Shown here one piece after another: positions 1 through 12,767 of a DNA stretch of 64,000 nt; position 1 is the stretch's first letter, and each line of letters begins with the position of its first letter. The DNA comes from Nectonema munidae (lineage: Eukaryota; Nematomorpha; Nectonematoida; Nectonematidae). The position numbers were made by a program, and so were the translations under genes. The DNA lies in contig JAUIRK010001040.1 of NCBI GenBank assembly GCA_030549495.1, positions 1,096,625 to 1,160,624 of the forward strand, read 5' to 3'. Below the pieces are notes generated by a model. That model made no database searches and was not told the origin of the DNA. It worked only from the letters and a program-made list of their open reading frames with translations.

Positions 1-420
1 ATCATTTCGCCTCTGATCCTACTCATCGTACTAAAACGTTTATTTTTGCCTCTTCCGCGCTTAAATTTTTAAAAATTTTTTTTTAAAATTTTGACTTAAA
101 GCACTCGTGGTCCGTATTTCCAATATTTTCAGTAGCGTAAAAAGGTTTGAATGAAATTTTTATTCCTAATATTTCTTTTTCGATTTTCCAGAAACTTGAC
201 ATCTCTTCTTCTTAATAATTTTGTCAGAATCTCTAGTGAGATTCGTAGCAACGAAAATTGTCAAAATTGTATTTATTTGATCCTTTTTTGGTCTTGTTCT
301 GTTCTTTCGACTTATTAATACCTATTTCTGAAAAAAATTGTGCAAAGAAAAGTTGTGCCAGACATACGTAGAATTTTTAAAAGCAATAAAGTTTTTTTCA
401 ATTTTTTTTAGTTGCCTGTA

Positions 421-521
421 TCGCATCCATAGGGAAGAATAATCTTCCATAAGTGGAATCGAACCCAGACCATCTGGACCAAGACCTTACGCTCGTACCA
501 CTAGGACATCGGCCGACGAAG
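421..521 (-). repeat. tRNA-derived SINE head (relic)
   Basis: Read on the minus strand, this carries a Pol III type-2 promoter layout: an A-box-like TAGTGGTACGAGCG (about 490-503) and a B-box GGTTCGATTCC (455-465), beginning GTCGGCCGATG. The ends do not pair as an acceptor stem, so it is a SINE head and not a working tRNA. The opening GTCGGC...TAGTGGTA is shared with the copy at 10461, so both belong to one family. Confidence 0.6.
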
Positions 522-2506
522 TTATTTTTGAAAATTTAGAAACAAGATATTTATAAAATCAATCCATTATATTGTCAAAAATTGGTTTTTCATCAGAAAA
601 TCACATTGTAAGTCGATGATTTCCAGCTGAAAATTTGATGCTTATTCTGATGTAAAAATAAAAAACTCAAGCTTTAAAGCATTGATTATTTCGTCAACGA
701 GACTCGGCACGCCGAATTGTAACTCTTAGCGGATCAATTATGGTTCGCGAATCGTATGTTTGACACTTCTGCTCTCACATATGGCTGTTTAGCTAAGTGC
801 CGATGGAAAAATACGGAAAAAAAGATGCATCTTTTAACTTACCTAACTATAATTGACTAATTAACACCCTATCTGCCTCACTAATTAAACAAATATATAC
901 TCAAATAATCACTAAAATTTAATTACTAGCTTTTAATTTTTTATTCATTTTGATGAATTATTATTTGCATTATTTTTTCTCACTTTTCCGTGAATTTTGT
1001 CATTTTTTTCGTAAACATTTTGTTACAAAGCGCACTTAAAACGTTTAATTCAACCAACTAACTGCAAGCCAAGTAAATTTATTTTTCCGTCATTTTTCGT
1101 ATTTTCTCGTTATTTCTTTCCCTTGACTTTTTCTCATATTCCACAAGTTAATGTTTTAACTCAACTTAACTATATCTAAAATCAGGGTATGTTTATAAAT
1201 TAATAAAGTATATTATTACAATTATATCTCGAAAAATTAAATTTACACTAAAATTTACATTAATTTTTTAATTAAATATTCTGATTGGGCCCCTCAATTT
1301 CTAGCACCGACCGTGTTCAAAGGTGCCAAAAAAATTATAATAACATTTATTCATTTTTCCCTTCCAATGTTAAAATATAAAAATTAAACATAAAGAAAAC
1401 TCAAGTAGCGATTTACTACGTGATGAAAATAGTGTATACTGGTTGTACAAATATTTCATTGACAGTGTACCATATGTTTTGTGCTTTTTTTTTTTTTAAA
1501 TATATCCGAACGAAGCCTGTGAGGCGCCATTTTCACGTATGAAACAAAATAATGATTACACATATTTGAAAGCAATATATCATTAAAACCTCTTTAAAAA
1601 ATCTTCCAACACCTCAACTAATAAAAAACTAAATTTTAGAAAAATTTATAGATTTTGGTTGGCTGTCTGTAAATATTAATTTTTTTAAATGTGATTTTAA
1701 AATATTTAAAAAAATTTTAAAGATAAAATTTCTTTTTTAAAATTTGAAGCATTGAAAATTGGAAAAAATTGTCATTGCTAAAATATTATGAGGAAGATTG
1801 TCTCACTTTTCGTTTTACGTTTTAAGTAGTATTTTGTATCTCATATAATACAGAAAAAGGCCCACGGGCGCGGAGCCCCTTCAAGGCATGTGGCCCAATT
1901 TGGTAACATCGGTCAAATCGGCTTGCAACCGGTGAATGATGCTATCAAATATGTAAAATGAGATTTCCTAGATAAAAAGCGCTGTAACTTTAATTCAACT
2001 GACAAAATTTCAACTGACAAAATGTCAACTTTAAAAAATTAATTACACTTAAATTTGACACACCGAACAACATTAATCATCTAAACTTTTATGGATGTTT
2101 TTGGTTCAGCCCGTATAGGATGTTTTCTGTTATCATCATCATCATCATCATCATCATCATAATCTTACTAAAATCTCAAATGTTTTTTAAAAATGATTTC
2201 CTGCTACGCTCAATCTACGATCAACTTTCAATCTTATTCACTTCTTCCTCATTTTAACCGTTTTTTATTTAATATCCATTATTTTTTCTTATTGGACCTT
2301 TCCAAAAATAATAAATTTATAATAGCATATTGATTAATATGTTTTGACTGTTTTACATTTTGTTAAATGCAACATTCGTGGGAGCAATAATATAAATTAA
2401 AATTAAAAGTTTGTTTCAAGCGAATAAAAATTAAACTAAGTTTTCACGTCTTTTTTTAAATTGAGAATTTTTGAGTGTAATCAATTTAAACTATTTTTAT
2501 ATGTAG
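522..2506. other. AT-rich non-coding, probably intron of the SLC22-like gene
   Basis: No convincing exon or RNA gene was found. If the exon at 2507 belongs to a gene starting off the left edge, this stretch is its last intron. A GC-richer patch at about 1860-1940 (GGCCCACGGGCGCGGAGCC) and another near 1288-1310 look like transposon ends but could not be assigned. A perfect (ATC)n tract lies at 2131-2160. Confidence 0.4.
2131..2160. repeat. (ATC)n microsatellite
   Basis: Ten uninterrupted ATC units. A related imperfect TTA/ATC tract lies downstream at about 2778-2803 in the transporter 3' UTR. Confidence 0.9.
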
Positions 2507-2641
2507 AAAGTTGGTGGAAAATCAATAGCTTTCATTTTGTTCGGTGTTGTCGCTATAGCATCCGCTACTTGCTTAATGAAGCTTCCAGAAACAAAAGGAC
2601 GTCCCCTTCCAGAAACAATGGAAGACAGTGAAAACTTCTGA
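2507..2641 (+). CDS. Last exon of an SLC22-like organic cation/anion transporter (partial)
   Basis: The exon follows an acceptor ATGTAG and reads 44 residues to TGA. The TAG at the acceptor is in frame, so the reading frame must be entered by splicing. Residues 1-27 hold one hydrophobic segment (SIAFILFGVVAIASATCLM), matching the last membrane helix of the major facilitator superfamily. It is followed by LPETKGRPLPETMED, the signature that closes SLC22 organic ion transporters and related sugar-transporter-like proteins. Those proteins sit in the plasma membrane with 12 helices and a cytoplasmic C-terminus. Only helix 12 and the tail are here; the other 11 helices lie upstream, mostly or wholly off the window. 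An AATAAA lies 172 bp past the stop. The family call is confident, the substrate is unknown. Confidence 0.82.
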   Translation, partial: KVGGKSIAFILFGVVAIASATCLMKLPETKGRPLPETMEDSENF

Positions 2642-2812
2642 CATAACTCAATTCCGAGAAGACAAATGCTCGTCGTTTATCAAGTTTAGCGTTATTTATT
2701 TCATTTTGTTCGTGTGAACATCGAAAATTTCTTTCTATATTCATTCATCTATTTTACATATATAAAGAATTATACCATTATTATTATTATCATCATCATC
2801 ATCCCATGGTTG

Positions 2813-2818
2813 AATAAA
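2813..2818 (+). terminator. Poly(A) signal of the SLC22-like gene
   Basis: AATAAA, 172 bp after the TGA, followed by TATTTGTAATTT. This implies a 3' UTR of roughly 190 bases. Confidence 0.6.
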
Positions 2819-2841
2819 TATTTGTAATTTACAAAGATGGG

Positions 2842-3318
2842 GTATTGTGATTGGTGCTTAGAGCTCAATTTCTACATCTTTCAAAAAACTTCTCACTTTT
2901 TGTACTAAATCAAAACCACTGAAATCATTTTTTTTAAAGAGTGGTAAAATTTCAGTTTATTTTTAAAAAAGATCTTCTGATAAATTATAGTGTGATCGAC
3001 TGAAACAATAAAATCAGATGTTGAATGTGAAGATTAAGTTTGTGATGTTGAGAGTGACTGGCAGAAGAATGAAAAAACTTTCAGATGCAGAAGTGAAAAG
3101 ATCTTAAAGCGTTTGCAAGAGATTTTTTGAATGCAGTAATCTTAATAATATTTCTTTTTTGTTTAAACTCCCCCTCCACTCAAAAGATGAAGAACAATTT
3201 TTAAGTTCCTGTTATTTCAAACTAAAGTAAATGTTTGTTTATAAAAATTTCAAACATTCATCATCCAATGTATCCCCTTTTTTATTTCTTCTTTTTATGT
3301 ACTAATTAATAAAATGCC
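2842..3318. other. Intergenic, no gene seen
   Basis: AT-rich sequence with no open frame of note, between the transporter 3' UTR and a short transposable element. Confidence 0.5.
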
Positions 3319-3591
3319 CAGTGGCGGATCCAGAGTGGGGGGGGGGGGGGGGGGGGGGCTCATGGCTCGAAAATTACCCTTACTAATGTATTACCCTTAC
3401 ATGTATAAAGAATTTTTGCAATTTATTCATGGCAAAATAATGTTAAAAATATGAAAACATAGGTAATTAGTGATTCTAAAAGACATAATACAGCTGTCGT
3501 ATTCTCTGAAGACTTTTAGCAAAATTGCAAAAAATTTTAATTGATTTCCCCCCCCCCCCCCCCCTATTAGAAATTTCTGGATGCGCCACTG
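3319..3591. mobile_element. hAT-like MITE with G-tract and C-tract arms
   Basis: The terminal inverted repeats are CAGTGGCGGATCCAG on the left and the complement of CCAGTGGCGCATCCAG on the right. Just inside them are a 22-base G run (3337-3358) and a 17-base C run (3548-3564), which could pair with each other. The left terminus is shared with the element at 12508. No clear 8-bp target duplication remains (aaaatgcc and gctcctac). There is no coding capacity, so it is a non-autonomous element. Confidence 0.72.
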
Positions 3592-3727
3592 GCTCCTACT
3601 CTTTGATCCATCCATCCTCTGAATTGCATTGAATTTTAGCTTAAAACTATTTTACCTAGATTGCTTTTGACGCTGTAATCACTTTTCAATTCTAAGCTTA
3701 ACTTACCCGACTCAGAAAGTAAAATGT

Positions 3728-3944
3728 TTATTCAAAGCAATTTCTAACAATCTCAATTTGCGAGCATTCTGTTCTTTCTCAGGTAAACACACACAAACGT
3801 TAAATGCAAGGAGTGGAAAAATAAGGAACAGAGGGTGCAAAAAAAGTGTTTTCAATTCTTTGCATTTAACGTTTGTGTGTTTTACCTGAAGAAGATTAGA
3901 ATTCTCGAAAATAAATTGAGATTACTAGAAATTGCTTTGAATAA
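3728..3944. repeat. Foldback inverted repeat
   Basis: The sequence from 3728 to about 3810 (TTATTCAAAGCAATTTCTA ... AACGTTAAATGCAA) recurs as its reverse complement from about 3858 to 3944, with small indels, around a spacer of about 45 bp. Its transcript could form a long hairpin. It is probably a decayed MITE, but no target duplication was recognised. Confidence 0.65.
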
Positions 3945-6900
3945 AATGTTTACGTATTATTTCCTCATTTACATCTTTAAATTTCATTCATTTCCTAAAA
4001 AAAAAAACTTTCTTTCTTATGAAGTTGGACTTTAATTCGTATTACATTCAATTTCTAATGTAGATCTATTTACAAAAATAACTATTTTAAATAAACGGAA
4101 AATCAAACATGTAAGATCGATACTTCATTTTAAGATAGGGGCTATCACCCAATGCCCTCTCCCCCACCCCCCACCCAACCACCCCTGAATACGCCATCTC
4201 CCTACCAGTGTTTTCCTATCTTGTTGGTCCACTTTGGCCGAAAGAAATTTTGCATATGGAGATTCTTTTATATTTAACGAGCTTGTGAGCAAAGTCTAAA
4301 ATTTCTCAAGCTCAGATAAATCACATTTCTAAATTTTATTCCAATTCTTCTAATGCGAGAAATTTGGCGCTTTTCAAATGCAGTAGTGTCAGCTTCTTTT
4401 ATACGAAAATGCTCTGTACTTATCTGAAAATTCTCAGGCGCGCCCCAAAATACGGTGATGGCTTTGAAACAGGGTTTCTTAAATTTTTCATATGGTTGAT
4501 CTGAAAACGTGTTTTATTCTGCAAGAAACAATATCGTGATTGACATTGAACATTCCTTGTATATTTTTACCAAATAACAAATTTCCAGGTGCATTAGAAA
4601 TTTGTAAAACTAAAATTTCGTCGCAAATAAATTTGCTGTGATTTATCGAATTACAAAATATGTCTAAGTCATAATCAATTCATAATAATCGATGTGGACA
4701 CACACACAATCGTTTTCGCACGGGCAATTTGAGTAGCACTCGTAGACTCAATAAAATTATACATCAATTTGAAAAAAATGATCAATTTCATTTCTATTTT
4801 TTTAATTATTATTATTCGCTAAATAAAAAAAGTCAGTAAGAGCTTTTTCATCTCAGAATTCTTGCACACGCACAAATTTTTTTTGGAAATGAGAAAAGAG
4901 AGTCTGGCAAAAATTCCCTGAAGGCATGAACTATTTTATTTATCACTTTTTGAAAGAAGTGCATTTAAAGTTTCTCGTTGAAGAAGAAAACAGTGTTATG
5001 AAAGAGTTATTTCATTCAAGAATATTTTCGTAAAGCTTTAGGTCTTTTTCCCAAAGTTATTGCTTTTCTTCTTTCGCACTCTCATTAGAACAAATGTGAT
5101 TTTTTCATATGGCTTCAGTTTTTTATCCCCTTTTTTGGAATAAAAGTGAAAAAAGATAGAGTAGAATCGAAAAAAACTAAATTGAATCGAAAAAAGCTAA
5201 AATTTAATCGAAAAAAATTTTAATGAATGGAAAAAGTTAAGAATATAAGTGAATATTTGGTATGAGTTTAAGAATATAAGTCTGAAGAAGTTGTTGAATA
5301 AATTAGGATTTGAAGTAAACAACAAAATATTTTTCGAAACTGAAGAATTGAAACAAGATTAGTGCTAATGCGCTGATATATATATATATGTCTCTGTGTG
5401 TGAGCTATTTTTATATATAAATTTCTCAAATTTTTAATTAAAAAATTTTAGTTTTTATAATTAATTATTGTAATATTGATTAACTAAGTGCCAAGATGCA
5501 ATGGATAAGGATTTCATGATCATATGAGCCATTATTTTGACCTAGATTCTTGTATTATTCGCCATTTTCTTCCCGACTTGATTAAAGAGTATAGAATTAA
5601 TGTCTTTTTCGAATTTTCTTATTCAATCAATTTCTTCACTTTCAGCAATTCTAAACATATTTGTTTTGAAAGGTAAATATCTTCGCTAATTGATTCTCTC
5701 TGTAGATTCATTAAAAATCGATGTAGATAATTTGAATGATTAAAAAGCGTTTTGCCTTCTTACTTACGCTGTCTCGTGTGATTCTTCGTCATGTCATGTC
5801 AAAACGAAAATCGATGCACGACGACTCATCACAATCACGAGATTCATTACACTCCCAAATTTGAACAATTTTTATCACGTCAAATTCTTCATGAGGAATA
5901 AACGTAAACTGCACTCACGCGATTTCATTTAAAAGTAAGTAAGTTGAAAAAAACTTTCATCCATTCGTTCGTGCATCGATGTATTCATCTCATATTTGGC
6001 CATTTGTATGAGACTTTTTCACAATTAAGGCTTATTCATTTTGTCCCTGTATAGAATTTATAATTTTGCATCTTGATTGAGTGCTGGAATTTCAAAACCA
6101 CTTTTAAAAAAAAGTGTTTTTTTCTTAAGTTTATCTTATCAAAAAATACTTTACATTCAATTTGGAAAAAATGTACAAAAAATTTAACTTTTCATTTTTT
6201 CAAACTCTTTTACCAACTTCTTTAAAAGGATAGATATATTCAAAGCTTTTGCCTCTTAATTCTGATCTCAATTTTGTGATGAAATGTCTTTTACCACACT
6301 TTCAAACTCAAATGAGGTTGAAGATTTTTTCAAATTTCTGAAAATAAATTTATCATCAATTTCAATTAATTTCTTGCTTTTAATAAAAGAAGAAAGAAAG
6401 AAAGTTTATTTAGTCGAGTTAAAGTTTCGCAAAAAAATATCAATTGAAAATAATATTCATAAATACAAAAACATTTGTTCTCTTCAACTGAAAGTAAAAT
6501 TGCGTTGTTCATTGTTCTTGAGAGGAACCTCAAAACCAAAGGAACCTCGAGTTCTTTCGGGAATACTTCCAATTTGAAGGAGTCCCAGTTGTAAGAACAT
6601 ACAGTATATAAAAGGAAGTAAAGTTTTATTTTAGGCTTTTATAAAGAATGAGTTTGAAAAATATTCTATAGCAAAAACACACGAAAAAATGTACTAATCA
6701 TGAATAAAAAATTCTTTTTGTTTGAATATGGTATTATTATTATAACAATAAGTGGATGTTAATGAAGAAAAAAAATAATTAAAAAAACATACATTTTAAT
6801 GATTTGTGATAGTCATAGTTTTTTGAATAATAATTTCTACGGATTTAATTTTATCTATAATTCTTTCATATATTTTTCCAATTTTATGTTTGAGTGATCA

Positions 6901-7200
6901 GGCAAGACTACAGGGGAAAATAAAATGAAAGAAGGAAGAGGTTGGAAAATGCTACTCTTCTAATAGTTAAATGAGGCTAGGGTTTCCAGAAGTTTCGGTT
7001 TTGCGTTGGTGTTCCTCGTTCATTATCTTCGCTTAATAACAGAATCCAGGGCGAATTAGAGGAATCCCAAAGAAGTTCTACAAAGCAGTTTATATGAAAA
7101 TTAAACTTCAAGTATGATTGATTATTATTATTCTTTTTTTTTAGTATAAAAACTCTTCTTACCTTTCAAAGTATTTTTCATATTAATTATTTTTGTTGCT
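3945..7200. other. AT-rich intergenic, no gene seen
   Basis: Open frames here are short and have noise-like composition. A C-rich patch at about 4150-4195 ending TACGCCATCTCCCTACCAGTG resembles a MITE end without a partner. A (TA)n/(TG)n patch lies at about 5380-5402. Confidence 0.45.
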
Positions 7201-7214
7201 TTTTTTGCTATTGA

Positions 7215-7320
7215 GAGAGAATGGAGTGAAGTAGATTATTTTTGAGTAGATTTATTCGTTTATTTAGGATCGTTGAAAATCTACGACACTAAAACTTCCC
7301 AACATTCACTCCATTCTCTC
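7215..7320. repeat. 16-bp perfect inverted repeat
   Basis: GAGAGAATGGAGTGAA (7215-7230) is exactly complemented at 7305-7320 with a 74-base spacer. It could be a hairpin or the ends of a tiny MITE. No function can be assigned. Confidence 0.5.
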
Positions 7321-7430
7321 CGCATTACGTTTGAAAAAGCCAACTGTCGGCAAAAATTCACTTTTCGTCTTTTTTATAACCCAATAAATTTTTCACTCTT
7401 CCTCTGTATCTAACTAAGTATTGATTTTTA

Positions 7431-8220
7431 ATTCCTTCTTTTTTTCCTTCGACCTTAAACCTGACAACGTTTAGCCTCTTCCCTGCATATACTCAAAGAA
7501 TAAAGTGTCCGGCTACTGGAGGCAGCCCCATATGTCGAAAATCCATGCCAACTTGACCCCTCCACTTCCCAATGTGTGTGTGTGTGTTCGTGAAAAGAGT
7601 TCATGACTCTCCTCAACAAAAGTTCACACACATTTACAAAATTTGGCTTCACTATGCTCACACTTTGTTGACTTTCTTTGATTGAGGGGCAAAGAGGCGT
7701 CTCGAATACGCGTTATCTGCTAGCGTTTTTCCACTCCACTTACAAAATACACAGGGTGTGTTCCGATATGTTATCGTTTTCATGATTGGCGCCATTATTT
7801 GATTATGAAGATAAAAAAAAAGGTAATCTGTATTATAATAAAAATAATAATAATGGATGAAGTGTGTGTTCACATCCCACACACTCCTACCTATTTGTTT
7901 TTCTGCGTCCTATCACACTGCTCCAAGCTCCGGTGATAGACAATACGCGATTCGCATGTACGCGCACCTGAAAGGAGAGTATTTCAACTATAGCAAATTC
8001 GTAATCCCCCCGCCCTTATTTATATGCGCAAAGAAGGAAAAGGGAGGGGGGAGATAAAGAAAAGACAATTACTTTTATTTTTCAAATTCTTGATTTCAAG
8101 GTGAGGGAGTGTAAGTGTCGAAGGATACACACGCCTGCCTCCTCTAATTCCACCTCCTCGTCACGATTCAACGTTGTTGGCATTGAAGCACGAATCCGTT
8201 TTGGTGCGTGAGAAAACGAA
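7431..8220. other. GC-richer non-coding block, possible regulatory region
   Basis: Base composition rises clearly above the flanks, with scattered CpGs (ACGCGTTATC, TACGCGATTCGC, TACGCGCACC) and a (TG)n run at about 7573-7586. Open frames exist on both strands but none shows a recognisable protein. It may be a promoter or 5' UTR of an unrecognised gene, or unmapped repeat. Confidence 0.25.
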
Positions 8221-10460
8221 GATCACTGTTAGCTTTTTTTTAGCCTTTGAAACATTTTCAAAACTCTCTTCTCTCAAATTTGATTCCTTAACTGCAAAGT
8301 CGTATTTGTAAGGTCATTGCTAATTACTCTAAATCTTTTGCACCCTAAATTTTCCCCCCAAAAAATAGGTCAAAAGGCAAATGTTTCAATCAAAAATTGA
8401 ATTTCTAGAACGAATTGAAATAATAGATAAGCTTATTTGTAAAATAGCCATAAAAAATTTTAAAATTTTAATTTGGAATCGTCCCTTGTTTTGAAAGCTA
8501 AAAAAACGTGTTTATCTATCAAAAACAAGATTAAATTTATTTCGGCCTTGCTTTCAATTTTATTCCCAGCGACAAAAAGTTTCAATTTTTTGAAGTGTAT
8601 TCTCTGAGATCGTTATAAATTTGAGATGCTTTATTTTTAGTAAATTTTATGCGATAAATTGACTTCTGTAACACTTGGAAATGTAGAATATTTAGTTTTC
8701 ATTTATTGAATAAAATGTTTACATTGTGGGAAATTAAAACTTTTGGACAGAACAAACCAGTACTGTGCCGAACTAATGGATCAACATATCGTAAGCTTGA
8801 TTTCATTTCATACACACTTTAGAAGTGTTATATACTCATCTATTTTTTGCTTCATCCCATAACAATCATTATCTAGCACCCAGCCACCTTACAGACTCCC
8901 ATCGTACTAATTATTATCTTTTGATCAATTATTATTTAAGTATTAACACAAATGCAAAAAAATTGCTAGAAAAGCAGAAAATAAAATGAATCTCGGAAAC
9001 AAAATTTGGCCAATTTAGGGTTCAATAACCGAAATCAAAATTCCTCGCAAAAATTTGCAAAAAAGGGGTACAAATTCAGAAAAGAGAAAAATGCTCTTAA
9101 AATTCTGTTCAATTCAAATGGATCATAAAATGAATGAAGCTACTGAAAACTTTCGTGAAGCTTCATGAATGTCTCAATAACTTTACCTAAAAGTCTGGAC
9201 ATAGAAAATGACAAAGTTATTGACATGTGAAAGCGAAACGTTCAGATTTGCTACCTTGAATAACTTCTAGAGATAACTCAGTTGTCACAACATTTCTATT
9301 GCTAAATTTTCAAGTCAAACTTCTCTCCCTAACTTCTCCTTGTGTGCTTCAAAAAGCGGAAAAATATGAGCTTTCTCCTCTTTATAAATTCCGTGACTCG
9401 AGGCATGAACATTTAGGTTCGTAATTTTTCGTAATATATATACAATTAAATAAATAAGTAACTGAATTATTATTAGTGTTGTGGCATAAAAATCTCGTTT
9501 TTGCTTTCAATCAACTCTCCCGTTTTGTCGAGGTATTTTCAAATTTTTTTTTACTTATTTCATGTAGCTTTTCAAACTCATTTTCAAAATGTCTTGGTTA
9601 TGTGAATGATCTTGAAGTCGAATTTGATGCTTTGAAGTTATGATTGGGGCAATGCATAGATCGCCCAAAATGAATGGCCGGCCATATATATATAATCACT
9701 AATGTTGGATTACGCGACGTTTAGTGCTCAAAGATGAAATAAATGACGTAATTGCTTCAAGTAGAAATCAATTAGGATATTTTTTGGGCATCTTATTGGT
9801 CTTTTCGGCAGCTTCATTGACATGTCATGTTTTTCCTAAGTCACTCCACACTTAGTAATTTTGAATAATTTTGTAAAATTGATGAAAATTTGTTAAAGCA
9901 GAAATATTAAAAAATAAAAAAAAATTGTATTGAAATTTTCTATCATACTTTTTTTTTATTTTAATTTTCCCACAATAATTTGCATTTCATAAATTGCTTT
10001 CTATTCAGAAACTGCATTCTCTGTTTATTAATGACGTAATTAGTTCATAGAATCAAGATATTGTGATTGTTTTGCTCTCTTCATTGAAGAAGAAGAAAAA
10101 AGTTATCTTCAAACAGTGAACAAAAAAAAATTCAAAATTAAACTAAAAAATATTTTTATTTAATTTAAATATACATTTTAATAAAATTAACAGATGGAGT
10201 TTGAGGGTCCGTTTAAAAACCAAAAAAATCTGAAATATAATAGATTAGAATTCATGACAGGTAACTATTTGTAAAAGAATTCACAGTGTGAAACAGTGTT
10301 AAGAACAATAAGGATGTATTCAAGAAGAAAGAAGAAGAAAGATTTTAGGGGGTTACTTTTAAGCTTACAAAACAATGTAATGGGATACGTGAGCACATTC
10401 AAGACTAATTAAAGTCGCTTATACTGTATATGTCAAGCAAGGTAGAAAATACTCACTGAA
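8221..10460. other. AT-rich intergenic, no gene seen
   Basis: No supported exon, RNA gene or repeat boundary was found, apart from short A/T runs and a (TA)n tract near 9686. Confidence 0.45.
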
Positions 10461-10545
10461 TGTCGGCAGATGGCTTAGTGGTAGGAGCTTGAGATCTCGA
10501 ACCAGTAGGTCTCGGGTCAATTCCCGATCGTGACTAACGCAAAAA
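10461..10545 (+). repeat. tRNA-derived SINE head (relic)
   Basis: It begins GTCGGCAGATGGC and has an A-box-like TTAGTGGTAGGAGCTTG and a B-box-like GGGTCAATTCCCG. The same opening occurs on the minus strand at 421-521, so the two are copies of one SINE family. No full cloverleaf can be drawn, so it is not called as a tRNA gene. Confidence 0.6.
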
Positions 10546-12507
10546 ACTCCGTGCTTGGTTTCAAAAGTTATTCTAGGATAATATATCCGGAATTGTCAAC
10601 CCTAGTAGATTGGATAAGGATTTTCTTTAGAACGCCAATTCATGTAAGAAGGGCAATTTTTTTATTAAAAAAAATTATTATTTTTTATATAAATTTCCAA
10701 ATTGTTAGCTGATAGCCAGTTCAATATATTATTTATACTAGCACGCAAATAATAATCTTTAGTCAAATTATTTTGGGATAAAGTAATACTGTTATCTCCA
10801 GCATGGAAGAAAGTGGTGCCAATTGTTAAAACATAAAGCAAATCGAATAGAAGAGGTCCAAAATTCACCCTAAGTTCTCCTGAAATTACACTAGCTAAGA
10901 CAATCATTTATAAAGACATATCTTTATAACATCTATCAGTTAAGTATGAATCAAAGAAAATCCTATAAAATTTAGTTTACTGAGTAAGATCGTGTGTGAA
11001 ATTGTATTGAATGCAGAGCTCTAAGAATAGAGAGATCACTTCTTTTTTAGGCTCTGAAGAATTTATGATTATGTTTATGAAACAAGTTATTGTGTATTAT
11101 TCTGTAGAGAAAGAAGAACGAAAGCCAAAATGAAAATTTGAAATTGAATTATAGCTGTAAATTTGAACTTGGAATACCTTTTCAAAAACGAGACACAGCT
11201 CATTATAGCAATTAGTTTCCGATTTTTAACTTTTTTTGAAATGGAGATTATTTTGGTGAGTTTTAATATACTTGAAACGACAGCTTGAGTCAGAAAAGCG
11301 TTGAAAATGACCATTAAGAAAGGTGAAATATTATTTAAAATAATTTTAAGGTCATGTGGAGATGAGCAAAATAATCAATACAATGTGTGTCATTCATTTT
11401 CGAAAAGGCTGATAAGACGTGTCTGTAAGAGAAAAATGGAAATGGCTGATTGAAGTGTGTAAAATTTTTTGAAAAGAATTTTTCAAAGTAGTCTGAGATA
11501 GCGCTACATAATAATGAGTTTGCTTGAGGGATTATTTTGTCTCGAGCTCAAGGGATATAGGAGTGTTAGAACAATTTTTGAGAATTGAGTTTCTATTTTG
11601 AAGTGCTTTTATAGTCACGATTTTGCGGTATCTGGTCCAAATTACCGAAAACAAAGTGCGGATTTTGGTTCCGGGGATTTTACTTTTCGGGCATTTTGGA
11701 AAAGGGGATTTAAATTGTCGGCGATTTTGACTAGGAACAGGACTTTATGATTTTATTTAAAAATTAATACATAATAAAAAAGATTTCTAGTTCAAAATTT
11801 TTTCAAAAATTCATGGCGGTTCACGTAAAAAGTCTTTTCATGTTTGGATGCATCATGAGTTGACGCTTTGGATGGAGAGAGTAGAGATATCTTCCTGTCA
11901 CCATCCACACTTTCTGCGTCGCAACGACAATCAAGAAACCTTTTTGACAATGAAAAAAGGATGATAAGTCATCTTCTATCTCTGACATCTTTGCATGTCG
12001 TGTCGTCCGTCCATCAAAATTTGCACTTTTTTTCCTTTGTGGATTCTTCTGTTTTTTTCATTTATCCCCTTTTGACGTAAATTTTATTTACAACTTTGCT
12101 GTCTTGTCCCAGCAGCGTCTTCTAGCAAACAAACACATGGGTATGCGCATTCATTGTTATTTTTCATCTTTTTTGTATACGAGCACTCATATCATCTTAT
12201 GAGCATACGATTTTGTGCCATTTTTCGGTTTATTACTCTTAAAATTATTCTTTTCTGCTACTCCAAACATCGGGGTTAATTGCTCGGATGTCCTTTGAAC
12301 ATTTTTATTCCGCTACGGTTCGTATGTCAGTAGTATTCCATTTTTAATACGTTTTTCCATTATGTTTGCTTTAGCTACTCATTTCCATTGTTTCTGTGTT
12401 GAATTGGTAATTTACTCAAAAATGCTGAATCATAAGTTAATTTTATTACAGAGTGATATCTTTCTTAAACGTTTTTATGTAATGTATGCGGATGAATAGA
12501 TTGCATC
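10546..12507. other. AT-rich intergenic, no gene seen
   Basis: The only visible structure is a low-grade repeat of GATTTT-like words at about 11615-11735 (GCGGATTTTGG, GGGGATTTTAC, GGCGATTTTG). Confidence 0.45.
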
Positions 12508-12759
12508 CAGTGGCGGATCCAGAAATCGACTATATGGGGCCCTAATTTGAAATATTGATTTTGTTAGTTTTTTAAAGTTCAGACCTTGTCATCATCGTCT
12601 CCGTCAACATTAACACAAACTAATTTTGCAAAACCAAATAGACGAAATTTCAATACCATAGAAATTCTGATAAATGGTCCGGGAAAATTGAAACAAGGAT
12701 CTTTGAGGCCTCACTCCATAGTGGGTCGAGGGCTAGGATCCCCTTTGGATCCGCCAGTG
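12508..12759. mobile_element. hAT-like MITE, 252 bp, with 8-bp target duplication
   Basis: The left end is CAGTGGCGGATCCAG and the right end is GGATCCGCCAGTG, an imperfect inverted pair. The flanks are attgcatc (12500-12507) and attgcagc (12760-12767), an 8-bp duplication with one mismatch, which is the hAT size. The interior has no transposase, although a spurious open frame runs through the right half. Confidence 0.8.
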
Positions 12760-12767
12760 ATTGCAGC

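Noticed and set aside
421..521. Functional tRNA gene
   Set aside because: A and B boxes are present but no acceptor stem pairs and a copy with the same opening exists at 10461. SINE is the better call.
6284..6577. 97-codon open frame as a gene
   Set aside because: AT-driven composition, an equally long open frame on the opposite strand, and no domain or splice context.
8751..8789. Mini-exon encoding NKPVLCRTNGSTY, Kazal-like
   Set aside because: AG and GTAAGC flank it, but the acceptor lacks a pyrimidine tract, the segment is only about 39 bases, and no neighbouring exon supports it.
10665..10907. 80-codon minus-strand open frame as a gene
   Set aside because: It resembles decayed LINE C-terminal sequence (ASINNILNWLSANNLEIY) at best. 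It is too short and isolated to call.
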